DNA of 64,000 nt from assembly GCF_000974445.1 (NCBI RefSeq), contig NZ_BBOJ01000009.1:1-64000 (forward strand), given 5' to 3'. Under the pieces are notes generated by a model. It did no database searches. It was not told where the DNA came from and worked only from the letters and a program-made list of their open reading frames with translations. This document shows positions 55,593-64,000 of the stretch, one piece after another (position 1 is the stretch's first letter; each line of letters begins with the position of its first letter). A program made the translations under genes and the position numbers. Origin of the DNA: Lentzea aerocolonigenes (GTDB lineage: Bacteria > Actinomycetota > Actinomycetes > Mycobacteriales > Pseudonocardiaceae).

Positions 55593-58500
55593 GTGATCCT
55601 GCTGCTGTCGACCTCCGACACCGACCTGCTGTCGGCGCGTGCGAGCGGTGCCGAGTACCGGCTCGGCAACCCGGCGCGCACCACCGTGGACGACCTTCCC
55701 GGGCTGACCCAGGACGTCGAGCTCGTGCTCGTGCGCATCCTCGGCGGGCGCCGGATGTGGGAGGAGGGGCTCGACTGGCTGCTGGCCAGCGGGCTGCCGG
55801 TGGTCGTGCTCGGCGGTGAGCAGCAGCCCGACGCGGCACTGATGGAGCTGTCGACGGTGCCCGGCGGCGTGTGTGCCGAGGCGCACCTCTACCTCGCGCA
55901 CGGCGGTCCGGCGAACCTGGCCGAGCTGCACAAGTTCCTGTCCGACACCGTCCTGCTGACCGGGCACGGCTTCGCGGCGCCCACGGCCACGCCCACGTGG
56001 GGTGTGCTGGAGCGGGAGACGACCGGAGAAGGCCCCACGGTCGCGGTGCTCTACTACCGCGCGCACCACGTCGCCGGGAACACCGCGTTCGTGCACGCGT
56101 TGTGCGACGCGATCGAGGCCAAGGGCGGCAGGCCGCTGCCCGTCTACTGCTCGTCGCTGCGCACCGCCGAGCCCGAGCTGCTGGACACGCTGCGCCAGGC
56201 CGACGCGCTGGTCGTCACGGTGCTCGCGGCCGGTGGCACGAATCCCGCCAAGGCGTCCGCCGGTGGTGACGACGACGCGTGGGACGTCGGCGCGCTGGCC
56301 GCGCTGGACGTGCCGATCCTGCAAGGACTTTGCCTCACCTCCAGCCGTGAGTCGTGGGACTCCAACGACGACGGACTGTCTCCTTTGGACACCGCGACCC
56401 AGGTCGCGATCCCCGAGTTCGACGGCCGGATCATCACGGTTCCGTTCTCCTTCAAGGAGATCGACCAGGACGGACTCACGGTCTACGTCGCCGATCCGGA
56501 ACGGGCGCTGCGTGTCGCGGGCATCGCGGTCCGGCACGGGAAGCTGCGCCACATCCCCGTCGGTGAGCGCAAGATCGCCGTGATGCTGTCGGCGTACCCG
56601 ACGAAGCACTCGCGCATCGGCAACGCGGTCGGGCTCGACACACCCGCGTCCACGGTCCGGCTGCTCAAGGCGATGCAGGAGCACGGTTACGACATCGGCG
56701 ACGCGCTGCCCGGTGTCGAAGAGCTCGACGGCGATGCGTTGATCCACGCGCTGATCGCCGCCGGTGGCCAGGACGCGGACTGGCTGACGCAGGAGCAGTT
56801 CGAGAGCAACCCCGTGCGCATCGCGGCCGCCGACTACCGGGAGTTCTACGAGACGCTGCCGGAGGACTTCCGCGAGTCGATGCAGGAGCACTGGGGCGAG
56901 GCGCCCGGTGAGCTCTTCGTCGACCGCAGCAGGTCCAAGGACGGCGAGATCGTGCTGGCCGCGTTGCGGTCCAACAACGTCGTCGTGATCGTGCAGCCGC
57001 CGCGCGGGTTCGGCGAGAACCCGATCGCGATCTACCACGACCCCGACCTGCCGCCGTCGCACCACTACCTCGCGGCGTACCGGTGGATCGAGTCCGAGTT
57101 CGGCGCGGACGCCGTGGTGCACGTCGGCAAGCACGGCAACCTGGAGTGGTTGCCGGGCAAGACCGTCGGCATGTCGGCGTCCTGCGGCACGGACGCGGCG
57201 CTCGGCGACCTGCCGCTGGTCTACCCGTTCCTCGTCAACGACCCCGGAGAGGGCACGCAGGCCAAGCGGCGCGCGCACGCCACGCTGGTCGACCACCTGG
57301 TGCCGCCGATGGCGCGCGCCGACAGCTACGGCGACATCGCGCGGCTGGAGCAGCTGCTCGACGAGTACGGCTCGATCTCCGCGATGGACCCGGCGAAGCT
57401 GCCGGCGATCCGCGCGCAGATCTGGACGTTGATCCAGGCCGCGAAGCTCGACCACGACCTCGGCCTGGACGACCGGCCGCACGACGCGGAGTTCGACGAG
57501 TTCCTGCTGCACGTCGACGGCTGGCTGTGCGAGGTCAAGGACGTCCAGATCCGCGACGGCCTGCACGTCCTGGGTGAGGCGCCGACCGGTTCAGTGCGGG
57601 TCAACCTCGTGCTCGCGATGCTCCAGGCGCGGCAGATGTGGGGCGGCCAGGTCGCCGCGCTGCCCGGCCTGCGGGAAGCGCTCGGGCTCGTCGGCACGGC
57701 CCGTGAAGACGTTGACGCCGTTGAGGAACAGGCGCGCGCCCTCGTCCAGGCGATGGAGGACGCGGGCTGGGATCCCGACGTCTCGAAGACCCTGCACGAG
57801 TCCGTGGACGTGCAGAAGATCCTTGAATTCGCAGCTCTGGAAGTGGTGCCGCGGCTCGCCCGCACCACGGACGAGATGACCAACGTCCTGCACGCGCTGG
57901 ACGGCGGCTACATCCCGGCCGGGCCGTCCGGTTCGCCGTTGCGCGGCCTGGTGAACGTGCTGCCGACGGGTCGCAACTTCTACTCCGTCGACCCGAAGGC
58001 CGTCCCGTCTCGCCTCGCGTGGGAGACCGGCCAGGCGATGGCGGACTCGCTGCTCGCCCGGTACCGCGAGGAGAACGACGGCGAGTGGCCGCCGTCGGTG
58101 GGCCTGTCGGTCTGGGGCACGTCCGCGATGCGCACGGCCGGTGACGACATCGCCGAGGTCTTCGCGCTGATGGGCGTGCGGCCGGTGTGGGACGACCAGT
58201 CCCGCCGCGTCACCGGGCTCGAGGTCATTGCGCTGGAGGAGCTGGACCGGCCGCGCATCGACGTCACGGTCCGGATCTCGGGCTTCTTCCGGGACGCCTT
58301 CCCCCACGTCGTGTCCCTTTTGGACGATGCCGTGCAGCTGGTGGCCGGCCTGGACGAGCCGGCGGAGCAGAACTTCGTGCGGGCGCACATGCTCTCCGAC
58401 CTCGAAGAGCACGGCGACCAGCGCCGGGCGACCCTGCGGATCTTCGGGTCGAAGCCGGGCGCGTACGGCGCGGGCGTGCTGCCGTTGATCGACAGCCGCA

Positions 58501-59156
58501 ACTGGCGCGACTCGTCGGACATCGCCGAGGTCTACGCGGTGTGGGGCGGGTACGCGTACGGCCGCGGCGTCGAGGGCATCTCCGCGCGTGAGGACATGGA
58601 GTCGGCGTACCGGCGGATCGCGGTGGCGGCCAAGAACATCGACACCCGCGAGCACGACATCGCCGACTCGGACGACTACTTCCAGTACCACGGCGGCATG
58701 GTCACGATGGTGAAGGCGTTGACCGGCAAGGCCCCCGCGGCGTACGTCGGAGACAGCACGCGGCCGGAAGCGGTCCGGACCCGCACTCTCACCGAGGAGA
58801 CCTCGCGGATCTTCCGCGCCCGCGTGGTCAACCCGCGCTGGGTCGGAGCGATGCGCAACCACGGGTACAAGGGCGCGTTCGAGCTCCAGGCCACGGTCGA
58901 GTACCTGTTCGGCTACGACGCCACGACCGGTGTCGTCGCGGACTGGATGTACGAGAAGCTGACCGAGACCTACGTGCTCGACCCGGAGACCCGCAAGTTC
59001 CTCCAGACGTCGAACCCGTGGGCGCTGCACGGCATCGCCGAACGCCTCCTGGAGGCCGCCGACCGCAAGATGTGGGAGCACCCGGAGCCGTCCACTCTCG
59101 ACGCTCTCCGCGCCGCCTACCTCGAAACCGAGGGCGACCTGGAAGACGGCGCCTAA
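55593..59156 (+). CDS. cobN: aerobic cobaltochelatase subunit CobN
   Basis: A 1187-residue protein starting at the GTG at 55593, close to the family's usual length. Diagnostic segments are AVLYYRAHHVAGNTAFVHAL, QGLCLTSSRESW, KIAVMLSAYPTKHSRIGNAV, HVGKHGNLEWLPGKTVGMS, PTGRNFYSVDPKAVPSRLAW, and MRNHGYKGAFELQATVEYLF. CobN is the large ATP-dependent subunit that inserts cobalt into hydrogenobyrinic acid a,c-diamide, with CobS and CobT or a ChlD-like partner encoded elsewhere. It is controlled by the cobalamin riboswitch directly upstream and diverges from the cobG operon. Confidence 0.96.
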   Translation: MILLLSTSDTDLLSARASGAEYRLGNPARTTVDDLPGLTQDVELVLVRILGGRRMWEEGLDWLLASGLPVVVLGGEQQPDAALMELSTVPGGVCAEAHLYLAHGGPANLAELHKFLSDTVLLTGHGFAAPTATPTWGVLERETTGEGPTVAVLYYRAHHVAGNTAFVHALCDAIEAKGGRPLPVYCSSLRTAEPELLDTLRQADALVVTVLAAGGTNPAKASAGGDDDAWDVGALAALDVPILQGLCLTSSRESWDSNDDGLSPLDTATQVAIPEFDGRIITVPFSFKEIDQDGLTVYVADPERALRVAGIAVRHGKLRHIPVGERKIAVMLSAYPTKHSRIGNAVGLDTPASTVRLLKAMQEHGYDIGDALPGVEELDGDALIHALIAAGGQDADWLTQEQFESNPVRIAAADYREFYETLPEDFRESMQEHWGEAPGELFVDRSRSKDGEIVLAALRSNNVVVIVQPPRGFGENPIAIYHDPDLPPSHHYLAAYRWIESEFGADAVVHVGKHGNLEWLPGKTVGMSASCGTDAALGDLPLVYPFLVNDPGEGTQAKRRAHATLVDHLVPPMARADSYGDIARLEQLLDEYGSISAMDPAKLPAIRAQIWTLIQAAKLDHDLGLDDRPHDAEFDEFLLHVDGWLCEVKDVQIRDGLHVLGEAPTGSVRVNLVLAMLQARQMWGGQVAALPGLREALGLVGTAREDVDAVEEQARALVQAMEDAGWDPDVSKTLHESVDVQKILEFAALEVVPRLARTTDEMTNVLHALDGGYIPAGPSGSPLRGLVNVLPTGRNFYSVDPKAVPSRLAWETGQAMADSLLARYREENDGEWPPSVGLSVWGTSAMRTAGDDIAEVFALMGVRPVWDDQSRRVTGLEVIALEELDRPRIDVTVRISGFFRDAFPHVVSLLDDAVQLVAGLDEPAEQNFVRAHMLSDLEEHGDQRRATLRIFGSKPGAYGAGVLPLIDSRNWRDSSDIAEVYAVWGGYAYGRGVEGISAREDMESAYRRIAVAAKNIDTREHDIADSDDYFQYHGGMVTMVKALTGKAPAAYVGDSTRPEAVRTRTLTEETSRIFRARVVNPRWVGAMRNHGYKGAFELQATVEYLFGYDATTGVVADWMYEKLTETYVLDPETRKFLQTSNPWALHGIAERLLEAADRKMWEHPEPSTLDALRAAYLETEGDLEDGA

Positions 59157-59187
59157 CCAGGTAACCCGTTCGGTCTAACGTTGAAAG

Positions 59188-59238
59188 ACACGCGGGGCCC
59201 CCGCGTACCGCCAAAAGGTACGCGGGGGCCCCGCGTGT
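59188..59238. terminator. 22-bp perfect hairpin terminator between cobN and the Cys-rich regulator
   Basis: The 22 bases at 59188-59209 (beginning ACACGCGGGGCCCCC) are the exact reverse complement of 59217-59238, with a 7-base loop GCCAAAA. It lies 31 bp after the cobN stop and 2 bp before the converging stop, so it serves both genes. Confidence 0.9.
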
Positions 59239-59240
59239 CG

Positions 59241-59891
59241 TCAGGAAACACGATCGAGGCGGACGCAGCAGTGGGTTGGTGACGGAGAGAGATGAGGGGT
59301 GTGGGTTTGTGAGGCGATCCCGTCCAGCAGGCCGCTGATCAGGCAGAGGTTCATCCCGCACACCAGTTCCGTGTGCCGTTGGGCCAGGCTGTGGAACGGG
59401 CAGTTGCCCAGCAGGACCGTCGTGCCGTCCTGCTGCGGCTCGAACCCGAGGCCCTCCAACGCCTGCACGACGTCGCCGCCCGCCTTCGTGGCCAGATCGG
59501 ACCCCCACTCGTACGCGCGCCGGTTCAGGATCTCGCGCGGCGGCTCGCCCGTGGTCTGGGCTTCGAGCAGCGAGTCCGTCAGCAGGTGGCTCGCCGCCTC
59601 GTACCGCCGGTCGGGCAGCGACACCTCGATCTGCTCCTCCGACCGCCGATAGAGCTTCGCCGGCCGTCCCGCACCGGGTCCGGTGCGCCCCGACCGCCGC
59701 TCGTGGACCACGTCCAGCAGTCCCATCTCGACCAGCTTGTCGAGGTGGAACGCGGCTGTCGTGCGGGCGAGTCCGACGGCCTCGGAAGCCTCGTCCTTGC
59801 TGATGGGCGCGGTCTGGCGCACCACGAAGTCGTAGAGCTTGCGCCGGTTCGGCTCGTCGAGAGCCGCGACGGCGGCGACGTGGTCGGCCAT
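59241..59891 (-). CDS. ArsR-like HTH regulator with a C-terminal cysteine cluster (possible Fe-S sensor)
   Basis: A 216-residue protein. The N-terminal winged helix is LDEPNRRKLYDFVVRQTAPI, then SKDEASEAVGLARTTAAFHL, with the wing SGRTGPGAGRPAKLYRRSEE. The C-terminal part carries NCPFHSLAQRHTELVCGMNL followed by CLISGLLDG, and a further CC pair near the end. A similar cysteine arrangement binds a [Fe-S] cluster in SufR-like redox regulators. It diverges from doxX-folE; the inverted repeat TTCTAAC/GTTAGAA in between is its likely site. The cluster is an inference. Confidence 0.8.
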   Translation of the reverse strand: MADHVAAVAALDEPNRRKLYDFVVRQTAPISKDEASEAVGLARTTAAFHLDKLVEMGLLDVVHERRSGRTGPGAGRPAKLYRRSEEQIEVSLPDRRYEAASHLLTDSLLEAQTTGEPPREILNRRAYEWGSDLATKAGGDVVQALEGLGFEPQQDGTTVLLGNCPFHSLAQRHTELVCGMNLCLISGLLDGIASQTHTPHLSPSPTHCCVRLDRVS

Positions 59892-59909
59892 CTCTAAAAC
59901 CCACTTCTG

Positions 59910-59960
59910 TTGACTAAATTACTTCGACGGTTCTAACGTTAGCGCAAGTTGTCGTTAGAA
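59910..59960 (+). promoter_or_regulatory. promoter and operator of the doxX-folE operon
   Basis: TTGACT (59910-59915), an 18-base spacer and TAACGT (59934-59939) form a promoter. The -10 box is inside the palindrome CTAACGTTAG (59933-59942), and TTCTAAC (59931-59937) has an inverted partner GTTAGAA (59954-59960). A repressor bound here would block the doxX promoter and could also control the divergent regulator gene. TCTAACGTT appears again just after cobN (59174-59182). Confidence 0.55.
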
Positions 59961-59970
59961 GGAGGAAGTC

Positions 59971-60348
59971 ATGGCAGTCCTGACGCGCACGGATCCCGCG
60001 ACCCAGGCGTTCGTGCTGTTGCGCACGGTGTTCACGGCGGCGCCGATCCTGTTCGGGCTGGACAAGTTCTTCAACGTGCTCGTCGACTGGCCGACCTACC
60101 TGGCACCGTGGATCGACTCCGTCGTGCCCGGCAGCCCGCAGACCGCGATGTACCTCGTCGGCGTGATCGAGATCGTGGCCGGCGTGCTCGTGGCGGTGCG
60201 GCCGAAGTGGGGTGGCCTGGTCGTCGCGGCGTGGCTGCTCGGGATCATCGTCAACCTGCTGACCCTGCCCGGCTACTACGACGTCGCGTTGCGCGACTTC
60301 GGCCTGCTGGTCGGCGCGCTGGCGCTGTCCCGGCTGGCGAGCCGATGA
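59971..60348 (+). CDS. DoxX-like membrane protein
   Basis: A 125-residue protein with four membrane helices (FVLLRTVFTAAPILFGLDKF, MYLVGVIEIVAGVLVAV, GGLVVAAWLLGIIVNLLTL, FGLLVGALALSRL). AGAAGGAGG precedes the ATG. The spacing and the LDKFFNVLVDWPTYLAPW loop match DoxX/DoxD-type proteins, some of which work with thiosulfate or oxidative-stress enzymes. Its stop overlaps the folE start (ATGA). It diverges from the cysteine-rich regulator. Confidence 0.85.
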   Translation: MAVLTRTDPATQAFVLLRTVFTAAPILFGLDKFFNVLVDWPTYLAPWIDSVVPGSPQTAMYLVGVIEIVAGVLVAVRPKWGGLVVAAWLLGIIVNLLTLPGYYDVALRDFGLLVGALALSRLASR

Positions 60349-60902
60349 CGGGTCCGATCGACGTCGAGGCGGCGCAGCAGGCCGTCACGGACCTGCTGAA
60401 GGCGCTGGGCAAGGACCCGTACTCGGTGCACCTGGCCGACACACCGCGCCGCGTCGCCGAGGCGTACGCCGAACTGCTCACACCGAGGCCGTTCAACATG
60501 ACGACGTTTCCCAACGACGAGGGCTACGACGAGCTCGTACTGGCGCGCGGCATTCCCGTGCAGTCGTTGTGCGAGCACCACATGCTGCCGTTCCACGGTG
60601 TCGCGCACGTCGGATACCTGCCGGGCGAACGGATCCTGGGGCTGTCGAAGCTCGCACGGGTCGTCGAGATGTTCGCCCGCGACCTCCAGGTGCAGGAACG
60701 GCTCACCAAGCAGGTCGCGGACTGGTTGCAGGAACACCTGCAGCCCAAGGGAGTCGGCGTCGTGATCGAGGCCGAGCACATGTGCATGGCGTTGAGAGGC
60801 GTGCGGGTCAACGGATCCAGCACGGTCACGTCGGCGTTGCAGGGTGTGCTGCGCAAGGATCCCGCATCACGTCAGGAGTTCTTCACCCTGGTGCACTCGT
60901 GA
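60345..60902 (+). CDS. folE: GTP cyclohydrolase I
   Basis: A 185-residue FolE from the ATG at 60345. Zinc ligands and active-site residues are in SLCEHHMLPFHGVAHVGYLP and AEHMCMALRGVRVNGSSTVT; GLSKLARVVEMFARDLQVQE is also typical. It turns GTP into 7,8-dihydroneopterin triphosphate for folate or pteridine synthesis. Overlap with doxX by 4 bp suggests joint control by the upstream operator, an unusual partner for folE. Its last 20 bp overlap the converging lgt gene. Confidence 0.94.
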   Translation: MTGPIDVEAAQQAVTDLLKALGKDPYSVHLADTPRRVAEAYAELLTPRPFNMTTFPNDEGYDELVLARGIPVQSLCEHHMLPFHGVAHVGYLPGERILGLSKLARVVEMFARDLQVQERLTKQVADWLQEHLQPKGVGVVIEAEHMCMALRGVRVNGSSTVTSALQGVLRKDPASRQEFFTLVHS

Positions 60903-61755
60903 GCTCTTCACGGCCGGGACGCCGCCGCGCCGACAGCCACGTGAGCACGGCGGCGGTGAGGCCCACGACCAGGGAAGTCCAGATGTTCAGGCGCAGTCCC
61001 AAAATGTGGTTCGCCGCGTCGGTCCGCAGCGCCTCGATCCACAACCGGCCCGCGGTGTAGAGCGCCACGTACAGCCCGAAGGCGCGGCCGTGCCCGAGCC
61101 GGAAACGGCGGTCAGCCCAGATCACCGCGGCCGCCACCCCGAAGTCCCACACCAGTTCGTAGAGGAAGGCGGGGTGGAACGTGCCCAGGACGACCGGCAG
61201 GCCGTCCTGACCGAGGACGGCGTGTCCCGCCGACTGGTCCCACTGGTGGATCACGAGTCCCCAGGGCAGGTCGGTGGGCCCGCCGTACACCTCGTTGTTG
61301 AACCAGTTGCCGAGCCGCCCGATTCCTTGTCCCAGCGCGATTCCCGGGGCCGCCGCGTCCGCCATCGCCGGCAGCCGCACCCCGGCGCGCCGGGCACCGA
61401 TCCAGCCGCCGAGCGCACCGAGGGCGATGGCGCCCCAGACGCCCATGCCGCCGTTCCAGATGTAGAGGGCCTCGATCGGCCGGCCGCCGGGCCCGAAGTA
61501 CGGCTGCCACGACGTGGCCACGTGGTAGAGCCGCGCGCCGACGACGCCGAACGGGACCGCCCAGTAGGCGATCTGCGCGACGGCACCGCGATCGCCGCCG
61601 CGCTCGACCCAGCGGCGCTCGGTGAGCCAGATGGCGACGAGGATGCCCGCGACGATGCAGAAGGCGTAGGCGCGCAACGGGATCGGCCCGAGGTGCCACA
61701 CGGCCTGCGTGGGACTCGGGATGACAGAGAGGATCGGCCCTTCCCCCAGGAGCAT
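60883..61755 (-). CDS. lgt: prolipoprotein diacylglyceryl transferase
   Basis: A 290-residue membrane enzyme with about seven helices. The Lgt signature is in LGQGIGRLGNWFNNEVYGGP, then TDLPWGL, with HPAFLYELVWDFG and the Arg in VVGARLYHVAT. It transfers diacylglycerol from phosphatidylglycerol to the lipobox cysteine of lipoproteins such as the amino-acid-binding protein at 31160. It begins with ATG at 61753-61755. Confidence 0.93.
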   Translation of the reverse strand: MLLGEGPILSVIPSPTQAVWHLGPIPLRAYAFCIVAGILVAIWLTERRWVERGGDRGAVAQIAYWAVPFGVVGARLYHVATSWQPYFGPGGRPIEALYIWNGGMGVWGAIALGALGGWIGARRAGVRLPAMADAAAPGIALGQGIGRLGNWFNNEVYGGPTDLPWGLVIHQWDQSAGHAVLGQDGLPVVLGTFHPAFLYELVWDFGVAAAVIWADRRFRLGHGRAFGLYVALYTAGRLWIEALRTDAANHILGLRLNIWTSLVVGLTAAVLTWLSARRRPGREELTSAPG

Positions 61756-61797
61756 CGCGCCAGGATGGCCCTGTGGCAGTGACGTACCGGTGAAGTC

Positions 61798-62301
61798 CTA
61801 GACCGGTCCGAACACGTGGGTGCCGGGGGCCTCCGCGTCATCGCCGGCCCAGAACTCCAGCCACAGCTGGGCGAACTCCTCGCGCGACAGCCTGCCGTCA
61901 CCGTCGGAGTCCAGCGCGGCGAAGTCCGTGACGCCGTCGTGCCCGAGCCACGCGGCGATCATCGTCCGGTACTCGCCGGGGGAGATGTAGTCGTCGCGGT
62001 CCTCGTCCACGGCGGCGAACATCGCGTCGGCGGTGTCGGTGACCGCCTCCGGTGTCTTCGGCAGCGCGTCCACGATGCCCAGCACGTCGTCGATCGTGAC
62101 CTGGTCCCTGCCCGACGCCGCCGACAGCGTCGCCCACCAGCCCATCATCACCCCGGACAGCAGCTCCTCGTCGCCGCCGCGCAACGACACCCAGCGCGCG
62201 GTGAGGGCGCGGAAGTCGGTCTCGTCCAGGTAGCCGTCACCGTTGGCGTCCATCGCGCCGAAGACCACCGCCACCTTGCGTCTCTGCAAGTCGCTCGCCA
62301 T
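61798..62301 (-). CDS. EF-hand calcium-binding protein (calerythrin-like)
   Basis: A 167-residue acidic protein with canonical EF-hand loops DANGDGYLDETDF (near residue 18), DEDRDDYISPGEY (near residue 100) and DSDGDGRLSREEF (near residue 135), plus a degenerate second hand around GRDQVTIDDV. Length and four-hand layout match bacterial calerythrin, a calcium buffer or sensor. No signal peptide. The partner is not known. Confidence 0.88.
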   Translation of the reverse strand: MASDLQRRKVAVVFGAMDANGDGYLDETDFRALTARWVSLRGGDEELLSGVMMGWWATLSAASGRDQVTIDDVLGIVDALPKTPEAVTDTADAMFAAVDEDRDDYISPGEYRTMIAAWLGHDGVTDFAALDSDGDGRLSREEFAQLWLEFWAGDDAEAPGTHVFGPV

Positions 62302-62336
62302 GGGCAACGACGATAGGCCGAACGTCGCAACGGAAT

Positions 62337-64000
62337 CTATCGGCCGAACGGGTCCGAACCACCCGGCAGGTGGAGGCGGCTCGACACGCCCAGCTTGCGG
62401 CAGGCGCCGGCCAGCACTCCCTCGACGGCCTCGGCGGGCAGGAGCAACGTCGACGCGATCTCCTCGTTGGAACGGCCTCGTGCCGCCAGTTCCGCCACCT
62501 GGTGCTCGGTCGGGGTCAGCGCGGTCGGCCCGGTCTGGCGCATCCGCCGGGGTCCGGCACCGGTCGCCACCAGTTCGGAGTACGCCCGCGCGGCCATCGC
62601 GGTGGAGCCGCACTTCTGCGAGAGGTCCAACGCTTCACGAAGGCACGCGCGCGCACCGGACGTGTCTCCCTGACGCCGCACCACGACGCCGAGGTCGACC
62701 AACGCGCGCGCCAACTCCAAACGGGCCGGAGAACCCCGCAGCAGCCGCACGGCCTCTTCCAGCAACGTCCGGCCCGCCGTTCCCGCGGTGACCCGGCCCG
62801 CCGCCCGCAACGCCATGCCCAACGCTCGCGGCGCACCCCACGACCAGGCGAGGCTGACCTCTTCGTCAGCCAGTTCGCGGGCCCGTTCACCGTCGCCCGT
62901 CGCCGCGCAGGCCAGCGCCGCACCGGAACGCCACGCCAACACGGCGGGATTGCGGTAAGGCCACAACGCGCAATGGCGTCCAGCGGCCAGGAACGCCTCC
63001 AACGCGTCGTGGTCGTCGCCTCGCGCGGTGAGCAACCGTCCGCGAACGGTCAACAGTCCTCCGTACGGCCACACACGCCGTGCCTCCTCGGTGGACGCCT
63101 CGGCGATGACGGCGTCGGCCTCGTCCAGGCGACCCTCCTCGAGGAGGATGTCGGCGAGCAGCGCGGCGTGCCAGGTCGTCACCGCGTGCCAGCGGCGGTC
63201 CTGGCGCAGCTGGTCGTCCGCCAGCGCGAGGTCGGCGCGGGCCGAGACGAGATCTCCCTTGCGGCGCTGGACGTTCGCGCGCATCACGTACGTCAGCGCG
63301 CGCAGAGCCGGCGGCTGCGAGCGGTCCACGTCGTCCAGCACGGCCAGCGCGGCGTCCAGCGAGTCGGCCAGGTTCAAGGTCATCGCGGACGCCAACGACG
63401 ACAGGACGCCATCAGTCGACACGAGCGCAACGGCTTCGGCGGCACCGATGTCGCCGACCAGCACGTGGTGCAGAACCCCGGCGGGCGTGTCGAGCGGGAC
63501 TGCCGACGGCACGGCCTCCTGCCACGCCAGGCCGTGCACCGCCAGATGTGCCTGAGCCCACGGCGGACCGCCCGCGAGCACCGCCACCAGTTCGGCCGGT
63601 TCGCCCTCGGCGTGCAGGGCGTACGACAGCGCCACGGCGGACTCGGCATCGTCCACATCGGACTGGTGTGCCTCGCGCAACCGTGCCGTGGCACCGGGAA
63701 GACCGCCGACCAGCTCGGCGACACCCAGCATCCTGAGCGCCCGCGCCGGGTTCGCCACCGGTTCCCGCAACGCCCGCCACAGCAGCCTCGCGGCGCCGGA
63801 CGTGTCGCCCTGGTTCACCGCCTCCTGCGCGGCGCGGTCGAGCACCTCGCCCGCCCACGGCTCCAGTCCCGGCGAGGTCTCCAGCAGGTGGTCGGCCACC
63901 TCTCGGTCTGTGGCGCCGTGTGTGCGCAACGCTCGTGCGGCCCGCAGGTGCAACGCGGCTCGTGCGGACGCCGGCATGTCGTCGACAACCGCCCGCCCAG
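62337..64000 (-). CDS. LuxR-type regulator with TPR-like body (5' end outside window)
   Basis: The frame is open past the window edge, so only the C-terminal part of about 554 residues is seen. It is a TPR-like helical region (RAAQEAVNQGDTSGAARLLW, DILLEEGRLDEADAVIAEAS, ARALVDLGVVVRRQGDTSGA) ending in a LuxR HTH (LTPTEHQVAELAARGRSNEE, IASTLLLPAEAVEGVLAGAC). The HTH is somewhat unusual, with EAVEGVLAGACRKLG in the recognition part. The full protein is probably an 850-950-residue LAL regulator with an N-terminal ATPase. Confidence 0.85.
   Translation of the reverse strand, partial: GRAVVDDMPASARAALHLRAARALRTHGATDREVADHLLETSPGLEPWAGEVLDRAAQEAVNQGDTSGAARLLWRALREPVANPARALRMLGVAELVGGLPGATARLREAHQSDVDDAESAVALSYALHAEGEPAELVAVLAGGPPWAQAHLAVHGLAWQEAVPSAVPLDTPAGVLHHVLVGDIGAAEAVALVSTDGVLSSLASAMTLNLADSLDAALAVLDDVDRSQPPALRALTYVMRANVQRRKGDLVSARADLALADDQLRQDRRWHAVTTWHAALLADILLEEGRLDEADAVIAEASTEEARRVWPYGGLLTVRGRLLTARGDDHDALEAFLAAGRHCALWPYRNPAVLAWRSGAALACAATGDGERARELADEEVSLAWSWGAPRALGMALRAAGRVTAGTAGRTLLEEAVRLLRGSPARLELARALVDLGVVVRRQGDTSGARACLREALDLSQKCGSTAMAARAYSELVATGAGPRRMRQTGPTALTPTEHQVAELAARGRSNEEIASTLLLPAEAVEGVLAGACRKLGVSSRLHLPGGSDPFGR

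Noticed and set aside
55548..57566. 672-residue open frame on the minus strand
   Set aside because: Antisense shadow of cobN; composition only reflects GC-biased third positions.

Overview
The window is high-GC actinobacterial DNA, most likely from the Pseudonocardiales (a Lentzea/Saccharothrix/Lechevalieria-type genome). The supporting signs are many GTG starts, ATGA/GTGA gene overlaps, a mycothiol-dependent formaldehyde dehydrogenase, an XRE/DUF397 pair, LuxR/SARP regulators with large ATPase-TPR bodies, and many secreted carbohydrate-active proteins. The genus is an inference. About 62 protein genes are supported. I saw no rRNA, tRNA or CRISPR array.

Region 1 (1-8.5 kb): the 3' end of an IS1380-type transposase, a 167-bp palindromic MITE-like element, a patatin-like lipase, a secreted GH29-CBM32 protein, a four-gene ABC/GntR operon and an ECF sigma factor with a membrane partner. 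Region 2 (8.5-19.3 kb): lipid and ester metabolism (alpha/beta hydrolases, a WS/DGAT acyltransferase, a serine hydrolase, an enoyl-CoA hydratase), a GH28-like protein, a PucR-type regulator and a thaumatin-like secreted protein. Region 3 (19.3-26.5 kb): a MarR regulator, two tandem LuxR proteins lacking ATPase domains, a DPBB/RlpA-like protein, and a sulfatase/GH51-like operon. Three secreted genes here share the element TGGGGTMGCACCG about 40 nt upstream of their starts.

Region 4 (26.5-31 kb): a detoxification operon (VOC protein, S-hydroxymethyl-mycothiol dehydrogenase, MBL hydrolase), an orphan FkbO/Hyg5-type chorismatase, an envelope trio (DUF4235, DUF3618, holin-like) and a thioredoxin. 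Region 5 (31-40.3 kb): a polar amino-acid ABC importer in an operon with a rare fusion of a class V aminotransferase to a YheO/DauR-type regulator, a secreted trypsin-like protease followed by a small membrane protein carrying the protease's propeptide motif, an XRE/DUF397 pair, and a large secreted CBM56/beta-helix protein with a CebR-like operator at its start.

Region 6 (40.3-59.2 kb): an aerobic cobalamin locus. cobL-cobM-cobK run rightward, cobG-cobH-cobIJ run leftward, and cobN runs rightward behind a cobalamin riboswitch. The two cob blocks are separated by three STAND-type regulators: a SARP-NB-ARC-TPR protein with a divergent 20-residue peptide gene, an HTH-less NB-ARC-TPR protein, and an NB-ARC-TPR-LuxR protein. 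A TnpB element sits exactly at the cobG/cobH stop/start junction and supplies a new cobG stop codon.

Region 7 (59.2-64 kb): a strong hairpin, a cysteine-rich HTH regulator divergent from a doxX-folE pair, lgt, an EF-hand protein, and the 3' part of a LuxR regulator that runs off the window.
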